NCBI GenBank assembly: GCA_013821605.1
Contig: JACDGP010000003.1
Coordinates: 36,772-100,771, forward strand
Length of the DNA stretch: 64,000 nucleotides
Direction of reading: 5' to 3'
From: Herpetosiphonaceae bacterium
GTDB lineage: Bacteria; Chloroflexota; Chloroflexia; Chloroflexales; Kallotenuaceae
Shown here: positions 22,683 to 30,886 of the stretch, piece by piece
How the letters are laid out: each line of letters begins with the position of its first letter
Position numbering within the stretch: the first letter of the stretch is position 1
Position numbers and translations under genes: made by a program
Notes under the pieces: model-generated
Told to the model about the DNA's origin: nothing
The model's database searches: none
The model's input: only the letters and a program-made list of their open reading frames with translations

Positions 22683-25403
22683 ATGTCATCTATCCCCGGC
22701 AGCCATTCCTCCGTATGCTTACAACTGCGTACAGAACGAGGACAACATGCTGCTCAAAGCACGACCCGACCGCTATGCCCACTCGTGGATCGAGAACGAA
22801 TTGTTCCGGCGCGACTGGACATACCGGTGAAAATCCAAAGTTTTCAATGGATTGTGGGCATCTATTGTGCGGTGATCGGCACCCTCATCCTGATTGTCCC
22901 CCATCAGTTCAACGCTCCCGTCTATGCGCTCGTCCAACCCCAGTTGATGTGGTGGGGCACCCTCTTTTTACTCACCGGCATAGCCCTTATTGGTGTAGCC
23001 ACCCTCGCTCCCTCACACCGCGTCCTGATCGTCGTGCACCTGCTTGCCGTCGCTCCCTTGCTCCTGGTGGCCATCGGATTTGCTCGCGTAGCAACTTGGA
23101 CCGGCACACTGAACTTTCTGCTCTTGGGGCTAGGCCTCCTGCTGGCCCCGCTCCTAACCCGTGACAGACCGAGACGATCTGGGACTGCGCCTGTCTTGTC
23201 CCCCGATCTCTTTGCCGTCATCATGGGTGTCTGTGCCACCGGCATGGGGCTCATCATCCTGCTGCTTCCGGCCCAATTTATGTCACCGATCTATGATATT
23301 GTCCGCCCCAGGTTGTTCTGGTATGGCTTGGCGCTGCTTGTGAGTGGCCTGGTGCTCATCGGTACGCAGCTTACCCATCTTCGTTCCCGTTTCTTTGTCT
23401 GGGCTGCGCCCTCGTTGGTGACCACCGCATTTCTGCCCTTTCTCACCCTCTCCGTTACCAATCACATCTGGACCGGCGTTGCCTTTTATGGTGGCTTTGG
23501 TCTCACCTTGGCGCTCTTGCCCTGGCTCGGGCCACGGGTACGCCGTGTTGATCCTGCGGCGCTTCAGACCCGGCTGGCCTTAGTGCTTATGGTTGTGGTC
23601 ACGCTGCCGCTGATTGTGATCGTCGCCATCGGCACGGCATCCTACGAACGACAGGCCACTCATGAGGCACTCGCACGTCAACAGAATCTGGCCACCGTGC
23701 TCGCGCAGGACGTTGCAACCTATGTGCGTCTCCATCGTGCGCCCATTGCCGGCATCGCTGCCTATCCTGATTTGATGGCCCTCTCAGCCGCACGCCAACG
23801 TACGATGTTGGAAGCCTTTGGACATGCCTATCCTGATATGGTGGCCGTTGCCTCGTACGATGTCACGGGCCGGGGAATTGCTCGCAGTGATGGGCGTCCC
23901 CCAAATTCAGTGAAAGGATTTACGTTTTATGATGAGGCACGGCAGACCAATCAACCCTCACTCCAGATCCTGATCTCCCCCATCCTTCACCGTCCGATCT
24001 TTGCTTTCGGCTCGCCTGTGCTTGACGTTGGCGGCCACTTTATCGGCTTTGTCACCGGCGTGCTTGAAGCAACACGCCTGGCAGACGTGCTGGCGCGCGC
24101 GGGTGCGGAGACTAACGGAAGCGCGTACTTAGTGGATCAGGCCGGACGAGCCATTGCCCATCCTGATACCCGTCTGGTAAGTTCCTTTGCGTCGCTCACT
24201 GCTCTCCCACCAGTTGCGGCTTTTATTCACGATCCGCGTGACGGTGGTATGCTGCGCTACGGTACGCCTGCCACAGAGGTCTTGGCTGCCTATGCCCCGG
24301 TACAAGGATTTGGCTGGGGAGTGATTATTGAGCGACCGGTACGCGATGCATTGCTCGGGGTGCGTAGCGTCCGAGAGCAGGCCTTCGGTCTGTTACTGCT
24401 GCTCATTGTGCTGTGCTCATTCTTTGGTGCCTGGATTTCGCAGCGCCTCGCGGCACCGCTCAATATGCTGACCCATGCCGTCGCGGATTTCGCTACCGGT
24501 ATGGGAACGACACCGTTGCCGCACACCACGTTGAGTGAAGTCGCTCATCTTGCATCCGGATTTGGTGTCATGCGGCAGCAGATATTGGCGCGGACGCGTG
24601 AGCGGGAGCAGGTCGAAGTAGAATTGCGTGCTGCAAAAGATGTCGCTGAAACTGCTAATCGCGCCAAGAGCGAGTTCTTGGCGACGGTGAGCCACGAGCT
24701 TCGCACGCCGCTCACCTCCATTCGTGGCTCGCTCGGCTTGGTGACGGGCGGCGTCACCGGGCTGGTAACACCGCAGACCAAAGCCCTGCTCGACATCGCT
24801 GATAAGAACAGCGAGCGCCTAGTGCGCCTGATCAACGATATCCTGGACATCGAGAAGATTGAGTCGGGTAAGATGACCTTCGATGCCAAGGTGCTGGAGC
24901 TGACATCGCTCGTCGAGCAGGCAATCGAAGCCAATCGCGGTTATGCTGATCAATTTGGGGTCAGCTATGCATTGACCCATGCGGAGCCGCACCTCCAGGT
25001 CAATGGTGACGCCGACCACCTGATGCAGGTGCTGAATAACGTGCTCGCGAATGGTGCGAAGTTCTCGCCAGCCAACGGAACGGTGGAGGTCTCCGTGGTA
25101 TGTCAGGGCGACACGGTGCGTGTGGCGGTGATGGACCAGGGCACGGGCGTCCCTGACGAATTCCGCAGTCGCATCTTCCAGAAGTTCGCGCAAGCAGACT
25201 CTTCGGACACGCGGCAGAAAGGGGGCACCGGGCTGGGGCTGAGCATTGCCCGCGCGATCGTGGAAGAGCACGGTGGGCATATCGACTTTACGACCGCAGG
25301 TGGTGCCACCACCTTCTTCTTCGACCTCCCCATATGGCGGGAGGCTGTCGCTCCAGTGTCACTGGACGTGAATGTGCCACGGTACTCTCACGTATTAAGC
25401 TAA
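22683..25403 (+). CDS. membrane sensor histidine kinase with duplicated membrane module, dCache and HAMP
   Basis: The start is uncertain: ATG 22683 is used, but GTG 22827, just before the first hydrophobic segment, is equally possible; neither has a good ribosome site. Two similar blocks of about 110 residues, each with several membrane helices, come first. One contains HQFNAPVYALVQPQLMWWG and the other AQFMSPIYDIVRPRLFWYG. Then follow a membrane helix, an extracytoplasmic dCache domain (YVRLHRAPIAGIAAYP, FTFYDEARQT, GSAYLVDQAGRAIAHPD), another helix, HAMP, a HisKA domain with phospho-His about 671 (SHELRTPLTS), and an ATPase domain with DQGTGVP and GGTGLGLSIA. No receiver protein is next to it, so the partner is elsewhere. 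It probably senses a small extracellular ligand. Confidence 0.88.
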   Translation: MSSIPGSHSSVCLQLRTERGQHAAQSTTRPLCPLVDRERIVPARLDIPVKIQSFQWIVGIYCAVIGTLILIVPHQFNAPVYALVQPQLMWWGTLFLLTGIALIGVATLAPSHRVLIVVHLLAVAPLLLVAIGFARVATWTGTLNFLLLGLGLLLAPLLTRDRPRRSGTAPVLSPDLFAVIMGVCATGMGLIILLLPAQFMSPIYDIVRPRLFWYGLALLVSGLVLIGTQLTHLRSRFFVWAAPSLVTTAFLPFLTLSVTNHIWTGVAFYGGFGLTLALLPWLGPRVRRVDPAALQTRLALVLMVVVTLPLIVIVAIGTASYERQATHEALARQQNLATVLAQDVATYVRLHRAPIAGIAAYPDLMALSAARQRTMLEAFGHAYPDMVAVASYDVTGRGIARSDGRPPNSVKGFTFYDEARQTNQPSLQILISPILHRPIFAFGSPVLDVGGHFIGFVTGVLEATRLADVLARAGAETNGSAYLVDQAGRAIAHPDTRLVSSFASLTALPPVAAFIHDPRDGGMLRYGTPATEVLAAYAPVQGFGWGVIIERPVRDALLGVRSVREQAFGLLLLLIVLCSFFGAWISQRLAAPLNMLTHAVADFATGMGTTPLPHTTLSEVAHLASGFGVMRQQILARTREREQVEVELRAAKDVAETANRAKSEFLATVSHELRTPLTSIRGSLGLVTGGVTGLVTPQTKALLDIADKNSERLVRLINDILDIEKIESGKMTFDAKVLELTSLVEQAIEANRGYADQFGVSYALTHAEPHLQVNGDADHLMQVLNNVLANGAKFSPANGTVEVSVVCQGDTVRVAVMDQGTGVPDEFRSRIFQKFAQADSSDTRQKGGTGLGLSIARAIVEEHGGHIDFTTAGGATTFFFDLPIWREAVAPVSLDVNVPRYSHVLS

Positions 25404-25491
25404 GCGAACATAATGAAAGCTGATGTGGCATCATGAACTGTGGCTGCAAGCACTATTTCCTCGAATCTATTGCTCGCAATGGAGTAATGGC

Positions 25492-25710
25492 TTACGGACG
25501 GGAAATAACGTGCGTATGCCGCGCCGCATAGTTATACGCGGTCATCGCAGCGATCACATGGCAGACCCAGCCAAACATGCCGCCGGTACCGATCCACAAG
25601 CCGGGCGTGACGATAAACCAGAAGATCGCCCGAAAAATGGTGCCGTTATACAGTTGGCCGAGGCCAGGAAGTAATGCACTGAGGACTGCCGCAGTACCTG
25701 GTTGTTTCAT
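25492..25710 (-). CDS. small TM2-like membrane protein
   Basis: A 72-residue protein starting MKQPGTAAVLSALLPGLGQL, followed by YNGTIFRAIFWFIVTPGLWI and a second hydrophobic stretch. The SALLPGLGQLYNG motif is that of TM2 and related two-helix membrane proteins. GGAG precedes the ATG. It sits alone between the kinase and the HAD gene, convergent with the kinase. Function unknown. Confidence 0.75.
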   Translation of the reverse strand: MKQPGTAAVLSALLPGLGQLYNGTIFRAIFWFIVTPGLWIGTGGMFGWVCHVIAAMTAYNYAARHTHVISRP

Positions 25711-25832
25711 CGTGGTTGCTCCAGCGTGTTATTGTGCAATAGACGACTGTAGCCAGCCTAAGGTTGCAGCTGGGTCCGTCGTTTGACGCTTAGCGCTCGG
25801 CGCTGCTAGACTCATGGCTAATGGAGGCCTAG

Positions 25833-26441
25833 ATGGACATAACAACACTTCTCTTTGATCTTGGTGGGGTATGTTTGTCGAATGGGTGGGATCACGAGCA
25901 GCGCCAGCGCGTTGCGACGCAATTTGGCTTTGAGTATGAAGCGTATGACGCTCGTCATCGTCAGGTCGTTGACTCACTGGAACGGGGTCAGCTTTCGTTG
26001 GAGGATTACCTTGATTGGACGTTGTTTTACGAGCCACGACCGTTTACGCGCCCTGAGATCGAACAAGCGATCTTTGATCTGTCAACGCCGATCCAGCCGA
26101 CCCTTGACCTCGTACGGCGCTTGCATGACGGTCGGCGCTATATGCTCGCGACGCTGAACAACGAGTCGTTGGAACTCAATAACTTTCGCATTAATAAATT
26201 CAAGCTCTGCGAGATCTTTACCGTCTTTTTCAGTTCGTGCTACCTCAATATGACCAAGCCTACGCCTACGATATACCGCCACGCACTTGATCTGCTCCAA
26301 AGGGAGCCGGGTGAGTGCTTGTTTGTGGATGACCGGCCAATGAACTGTGAGGTGGCGCGCATCCTTGGCATGCAAACCATCCAGTTCAAGGATGCCGACC
26401 AGCTTGCGCATGAGCTCAAGCAGCATGGGGTAGAGGTATGA
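25833..26441 (+). CDS. HAD superfamily hydrolase, subfamily IA (YihX-like)
   Basis: A 202-residue HAD phosphatase. Motif I is LLFDLGGV, with the nucleophile Asp followed by Leu-Gly rather than the usual x-Asp, as also seen in the YihX and soluble epoxide hydrolase-like group. Motif II is ATLNNES, motif III the Lys in NMTKPTPTIY, and motif IV FVDDRPMNCEVA. An alpha-helical cap lies between motifs I and II. It may dephosphorylate a sugar phosphate. GGAGG precedes the ATG, and its stop overlaps rpiA as ATGA, so it is likely coupled to pentose phosphate metabolism. Confidence 0.87.
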   Translation: MDITTLLFDLGGVCLSNGWDHEQRQRVATQFGFEYEAYDARHRQVVDSLERGQLSLEDYLDWTLFYEPRPFTRPEIEQAIFDLSTPIQPTLDLVRRLHDGRRYMLATLNNESLELNNFRINKFKLCEIFTVFFSSCYLNMTKPTPTIYRHALDLLQREPGECLFVDDRPMNCEVARILGMQTIQFKDADQLAHELKQHGVEV

Positions 26442-27163
26442 GCGACGACCATGCAGCGGCACCCGATCCGCGAGCTGAGTTGAAGCGGGAGGCCGCCGAA
26501 GCAGCGTTGCAGGAGGTCCAAGACGGCATGCGGCTGGGGTTGGGCACCGGGAGCACGGCGCGCTTTGTAATCGAAGGCGTTGGACGACTGGTCGCCCAAG
26601 GGCTACGCGTAACTGCCGTCGCAACCTCAGAGGCGAGCGTCAGGCTGGCCCAGCAGTATGCGATCCCACTCACCGATCTCACGCCCGCCGGTCTCGATCT
26701 GGCCATTGATGGCGCAGACGAGGTTGACCCTACAGGTGGCTTGATCAAGGGTGGAGGTGGGGCGCTGCTACGCGAGAAGCTGGTTGCCAGCGCAGCCCGC
26801 CGCTTTGTGGTCGTCGTGGACGAGACCAAGCAAGTTGCACAACTTGGCAACCACTTCAAGGTGCCGGTTGAGATCGTACGCTGGGGCTGGGAACGGACTG
26901 CTGCCCAGCTCGAAGCCTATCATCCAACGCTGCGACGTACCCCAGATGGTGCGCTCTTCGTGACCGACAATGGGAACCTGATCCTCGATTGCGCGACCGG
27001 TCCGATGGATCAGCCGCTCGCCGTACACCGACAGATGAAGAGCTTGGTGGGTGTGGTAGAAACGGGCTTGTTCATTGGCATAGCCCGGCGCGCGCTGGTG
27101 GCGACGACAGGCGGTGTCAAGAGTGTGGAATTTGACGACCCGCATGGTCATGGCTTGAAGTAG
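26438..27163 (+). CDS. rpiA: ribose-5-phosphate isomerase A
   Basis: Interconverts ribose 5-phosphate and ribulose 5-phosphate. Motifs are all present: LGLGTGSTARFVIE, AVATSEAS, DLAIDGADEVDPTGGLIKGGGGALLREKLVA with the catalytic Asp and Lys, VVDETK and VTDNGNLILDC. The 241-residue length is slightly longer than usual because of an N-terminal extension and a His-rich tail. It starts within the stop of the HAD gene. Its 3' end overlaps cyanophycin synthetase by 16 bases in convergent orientation. Confidence 0.94.
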   Translation: MSDDHAAAPDPRAELKREAAEAALQEVQDGMRLGLGTGSTARFVIEGVGRLVAQGLRVTAVATSEASVRLAQQYAIPLTDLTPAGLDLAIDGADEVDPTGGLIKGGGGALLREKLVASAARRFVVVVDETKQVAQLGNHFKVPVEIVRWGWERTAAQLEAYHPTLRRTPDGALFVTDNGNLILDCATGPMDQPLAVHRQMKSLVGVVETGLFIGIARRALVATTGGVKSVEFDDPHGHGLK

Positions 27164-29838
27164 ATAATTTCTTTCCACACTGCTGTAACCTGATCGGCGA
27201 AGACGACCAACAGCTCACCTTTCACTGCGTGCTGGAGCGCGTAGTGAACTGCTTCGAGCTCGGGTAGGATCGTCGTGATCTGTTCTTCACTCATACCGCC
27301 TGCCAAGGCTCCTCCTTTAATCAACTGGGCCGTCTGGCCATCTGGTCGCCCGCGCAAGCTGGTATCCTGGCGGATGATCAGATGGTCGAACATGCCGGCG
27401 GCCATATTGCCTAGGCGTAGCAGGTCTTCGTCGCGGCGGTCACCCGGACCGGCCAATACACCGATGATCCGTGAGTAGCCCGGTGATAGCTTGCGCAGCA
27501 GATCGGCCATAAGCTCAAAGGCGGCAGGGTTATGGCCATAATCCATTAGCACACGGAAGGGGTGTTCGTCGAACACATTCAAGCGACCGGGCGTCTGGTA
27601 GAACGAGGTCGAGAAGGTGCGCAAGCCCTGCCGGATCGTCTCGACTGGTGTACCATGGGCATAGCTGATCGCCGTAGCCGCGAGCGCGTTCGCGACATTA
27701 GCCAGCGCTTTGCCTTCGAAGGTCGCGGGGATCAGGTGCGTCCACAGCAGCGGAATATATTGTTCGTCGTGGTAGATTGCGATCATGTCGCCCTTGACGC
27801 CGCGCTGCAGTACGACCGCGATGCCGCCCTTGGCGATATGCTGCTTAAGCTGGTCGGGGCCGTCATCACCGCCATGCAGCGAGAAGTAGACCGGCTTGCC
27901 ACCGGCACGTTCTGCCAGCGCGACACAATGCGGGTCATCGGCGTTAAGTACCGAGTAGCCATGCCGTCCGACGACCTCTACCACCAGCCCTTTAACGTTG
28001 GCCAACTCTGCCAGCGTATTAATCCCGGCCAGCCCGAGATGGTCTTCGCGGACGTTGAGCACCGCGCCCACATCCAGCCGGTCGTAGCCTAATCCTTCAC
28101 GCAGAATGCCGCCGCGAGCCGTTTCCAGGACTGCCGCCTCGATGGTGGGATCTTTCAGGACCATGCGCGCGCTCCAGGGGCCGGTTAGATCGCCGCGCAT
28201 CAGCAGTTCACCATCGATATAGATACCGTCGGTGGTCGTCAGGCCGACGCGCAAGCCACTGAGCTTCAAGATGTGCGCAACCATGCGCGCCGTGGTCGTT
28301 TTGCCGTTGGTCCCGGTAATACCGATCATTGGGATGCGGGATTGGCTCCCTTCCGGGAACAACATCTCGATCACCGGCTTGGCGACGTTGCGCGGCGTGC
28401 CTTCCGACGGCTGGAGATGCATCCGGAAGCCCGGCCCGGCATTGACCTCCACGATGCCACCGCCAGTATCACGTAACGGCTGCGAAATATCGGGCGTGAT
28501 CATATCGATGCCACAGACATCCAACCCGATCACCCGCGCGGCCCGCCGCGCGATCTCAATGTTGTCGTAGTGAATATCATTCGTGCGGTCGATGGCCGTG
28601 CCGCCGGTCGAAATGTTGGCCGTGGCGCGCAGGTAAAAGATTTCGCCGGCCGGCAGGACCGTATGGAGGCTATAGCCGGATTGATCGAGCAAGCGCTCGG
28701 CCTGCTCTTCAACCGTGATGCGCGTCAACACCTTTTCATGGCCAATGCCACGGCGCGGATCGCGATTCGTGATATCGATCAGCTCCTGGATCGTATTCTT
28801 GCCGTCGCCGACAACATGAGCTGGGACACGCTCAGCGACGGCGACCACGCGATCATTGATCACCAGCACGCGATGGTCGCGGCCCGGCAAGAACGTTTCA
28901 ACCAACACCGATGAACGATACTCGCTGGCTACCTCGAAGCCCCACCGTACCTGCGCCGCATCAAGGAGGCCGATCGATACGCCCCGGCCATGGCTCACGT
29001 CGAGCGGCTTGGTAACGACCGGGTAGCCAAGCCGTTCGGCAGCAGCAACGGCTTCGTCAGGGCTACGGACCAGAACATTGCGGGGGACCGGCAAGCCAAC
29101 ATCATGCAGCAGCCGGTTCGTGAGCTCTTTATCGCTGGCGGTCTCGACAGCGATATTCGATGTACGCCCTGTCACGGCGGCCCGAATGCGTTGCTGGTAC
29201 TTACCATAGCCCAGTTGCACCAAGGATTGGTCGTCGAGCCGGATCGCGGGGATGCCACGCCGCCGAGCTTCGTCAACCAATGATTGGGTCGACGGTCCGA
29301 GCGCCATCTTTTCCGCGATACGGATCACAGCTTCTAGTTCGCGATGATAGTCGAACGGCTCGCCTCCTGGTGGCAGTTCTCCTCGATCAGCGAGTTCGTT
29401 GAGGCCGCTCAGCGCTTGGAGTTGGGGTGGAAGGAGCTGTTGAATCAGTTGAAGTGCCAGGCGACCTGCTGCCAGGCCGACGCGCTCTTCGCGATACGAG
29501 TAGATTACATAATATTCGCCCGCTTGGCTACCGGTTGAGCGCGTTTTACCGTAGGTGACGGGCGTGCCCGCCAGACATTGGATTTCCAGGGCTAGGTGCT
29601 CCGCGACGTGGCCCAGCCAGGTTCCTTCGCGCAGCCGGCGCACAAAGCCACCGGGCTCGCCGTAGGAGCAGCCATGCTCTTGCAGTGTCGGTATCAGGAG
29701 CAGCAGCCGGTCGACAAAATCACCGAGCTTGGTGGTTGGGTATTCCTCCAACGCTTCAAGGTCAAGTGTCCAGCGAATGACTGGCCCTAAGCCATAAATG
29801 TTCGGTCCACGATAGATACGAACAGCAGACAAACGCAT
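27148..29838 (-). CDS. cphA: cyanophycin synthetase
   Basis: Polymerises aspartate and arginine into the nitrogen reserve cyanophycin. The 896-residue protein has the three expected parts: an N-terminal domain (RIYRGPNIYGLGPVIRWTLDL...GEPGGFVRRLREGTWLGHVAEHLALEIQ), an ATP-grasp domain (PVVTKPLDVSHGRGVSIGL, VLVETFLPGRDHRVLVI, GIVEVNAGPGFRMH) and a Mur-ligase-like domain with GITGTNGKTTTARM and DYGHNPAAFELM. ATP-grasp adds Asp, the Mur-like domain adds Arg. The start at 29838 has AGGAG six bases upstream. cphB lies 13 bases upstream, so the two form an operon. Confidence 0.95.
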   Translation of the reverse strand: MRLSAVRIYRGPNIYGLGPVIRWTLDLEALEEYPTTKLGDFVDRLLLLIPTLQEHGCSYGEPGGFVRRLREGTWLGHVAEHLALEIQCLAGTPVTYGKTRSTGSQAGEYYVIYSYREERVGLAAGRLALQLIQQLLPPQLQALSGLNELADRGELPPGGEPFDYHRELEAVIRIAEKMALGPSTQSLVDEARRRGIPAIRLDDQSLVQLGYGKYQQRIRAAVTGRTSNIAVETASDKELTNRLLHDVGLPVPRNVLVRSPDEAVAAAERLGYPVVTKPLDVSHGRGVSIGLLDAAQVRWGFEVASEYRSSVLVETFLPGRDHRVLVINDRVVAVAERVPAHVVGDGKNTIQELIDITNRDPRRGIGHEKVLTRITVEEQAERLLDQSGYSLHTVLPAGEIFYLRATANISTGGTAIDRTNDIHYDNIEIARRAARVIGLDVCGIDMITPDISQPLRDTGGGIVEVNAGPGFRMHLQPSEGTPRNVAKPVIEMLFPEGSQSRIPMIGITGTNGKTTTARMVAHILKLSGLRVGLTTTDGIYIDGELLMRGDLTGPWSARMVLKDPTIEAAVLETARGGILREGLGYDRLDVGAVLNVREDHLGLAGINTLAELANVKGLVVEVVGRHGYSVLNADDPHCVALAERAGGKPVYFSLHGGDDGPDQLKQHIAKGGIAVVLQRGVKGDMIAIYHDEQYIPLLWTHLIPATFEGKALANVANALAATAISYAHGTPVETIRQGLRTFSTSFYQTPGRLNVFDEHPFRVLMDYGHNPAAFELMADLLRKLSPGYSRIIGVLAGPGDRRDEDLLRLGNMAAGMFDHLIIRQDTSLRGRPDGQTAQLIKGGALAGGMSEEQITTILPELEAVHYALQHAVKGELLVVFADQVTAVWKEIIYFKP

Positions 29839-29851
29839 AAGAGGCTCCTGA

Positions 29852-30739
29852 TCAAATCCCTTCACCGCTGGCAAAAGTGGGTGGCTCGAATGGCAGGGGT
29901 GGGGTAGCTGGCACCAGCGGCGTGCGCGTGGCAATATCAAAGCTATGACCGTGCGTCAGCAGGTGCATCCGCAGGTTAAAGATCGAGAGTGGGGTATTGT
30001 CTGGCAGACGGTGCAGGTCACTATAACTCATATCGCCAGCGTCCACGACCATCACCGAGCCCCGGCCAAAAACGTGCATCAGGTGCTTGGCATCGATCTC
30101 GATGGCCGTATCTTCGTCCAGGCCAACCCCCAGTAGGTAGGGATTATGTGCCAGTGCGGTAATCAAGCGACCGGTACGACCCCGTGCACCAAAATGTTGA
30201 TCGACTAGCAAGCGACTGATCAACCCGAGCCCCGGCGAAAAGTGCATCATCGCCTTGCGTGGCGTGGTGCCACTATCGCCGTAGGCCATCATATGCTGGC
30301 AGACCGCCGAGGCACCGGCACTGGTACCGGCAACCACACAGCCATAGCGATAGACTCGCCGAATGCGGGTGGCCGCACGCGTGCCGCCCAGCGTCATCAT
30401 CAGCTTAAGCTGGTTACCACCGGTCAAAAAGATGCCGGTTGCATCATTAAAGGTAGCCAATATGGCGTCGTCGTCGCAGGCTTCACGACTATATAGGGGC
30501 ATAATGCGCACATCGGCCACGCCAAGGTCGGTGAAAATACGGTGGTAGGTCGTGGCGACAATATCATGAATTTCGGAGGCCGTCGCTACAACGGCGATGC
30601 GGGCCGCCGGTCCGCCGGCCAGTTCTATGAAGCGGCGGAGGACACTACGATGTCCGACCTTATCCTCGGCTCCTCCGATCAGCATCAGCATGCCACTATT
30701 GTCGAGTGCATTGGATGGAGCGTCTGGGTCAAATGCCAT
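29852..30739 (-). CDS. cphB: cyanophycinase
   Basis: Serine exopeptidase of family S51 that cuts cyanophycin to beta-Asp-Arg dipeptides. Seen motifs: LMLIGGAEDKVG at the start, IFLTGGNQLKLM, VVAGTSAGASA with the nucleophile serine, and LLVDQHFGARGRTGRL. The 295-residue length is normal. No Shine-Dalgarno sequence precedes the ATG at 30739; the mRNA probably starts about four bases upstream from an extended -10 promoter. Together with cphA it allows both storage and mobilisation of nitrogen. Confidence 0.94.
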   Translation of the reverse strand: MAFDPDAPSNALDNSGMLMLIGGAEDKVGHRSVLRRFIELAGGPAARIAVVATASEIHDIVATTYHRIFTDLGVADVRIMPLYSREACDDDAILATFNDATGIFLTGGNQLKLMMTLGGTRAATRIRRVYRYGCVVAGTSAGASAVCQHMMAYGDSGTTPRKAMMHFSPGLGLISRLLVDQHFGARGRTGRLITALAHNPYLLGVGLDEDTAIEIDAKHLMHVFGRGSVMVVDAGDMSYSDLHRLPDNTPLSIFNLRMHLLTHGHSFDIATRTPLVPATPPLPFEPPTFASGEGI

Positions 30740-30749
30740 ATGGAGGGCG

Positions 30750-30778
30750 ATTGTAGCATATAATCATGATCGGTCTAA
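30750..30778 (-). promoter_or_regulatory. promoter of cphB-cphA
   Basis: Reading leftward, TTAGAC (30778-30773) and TACAAT (30755-30750) with 17 bases between, and TGC directly before the -10 box (extended -10). The -10 box ends ten bases before the cphB ATG, leaving a leader of about four bases. Confidence 0.6.
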
Positions 30779-30782
30779 CTAA

Positions 30783-30791
30783 TGCTATAAT
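30783..30791 (+). promoter_or_regulatory. extended -10 promoter of the ABC importer genes
   Basis: TGC-TATAAT at 30783-30791, with no good -35 box. It faces away from the cphB promoter about 30 bases away, so one regulator could control both units. The binding-protein start codon is about 95 bases downstream. Confidence 0.55.
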
Positions 30792-30886
30792 CTATATTCC
30801 CAGCGAAAGGAGGCCGGTGCTGCCCCAGCAAATAATCCTCGTCGGTTTCGGTTTTTGTCTCGCTTGTATCTAAGGAGCGCACAACC

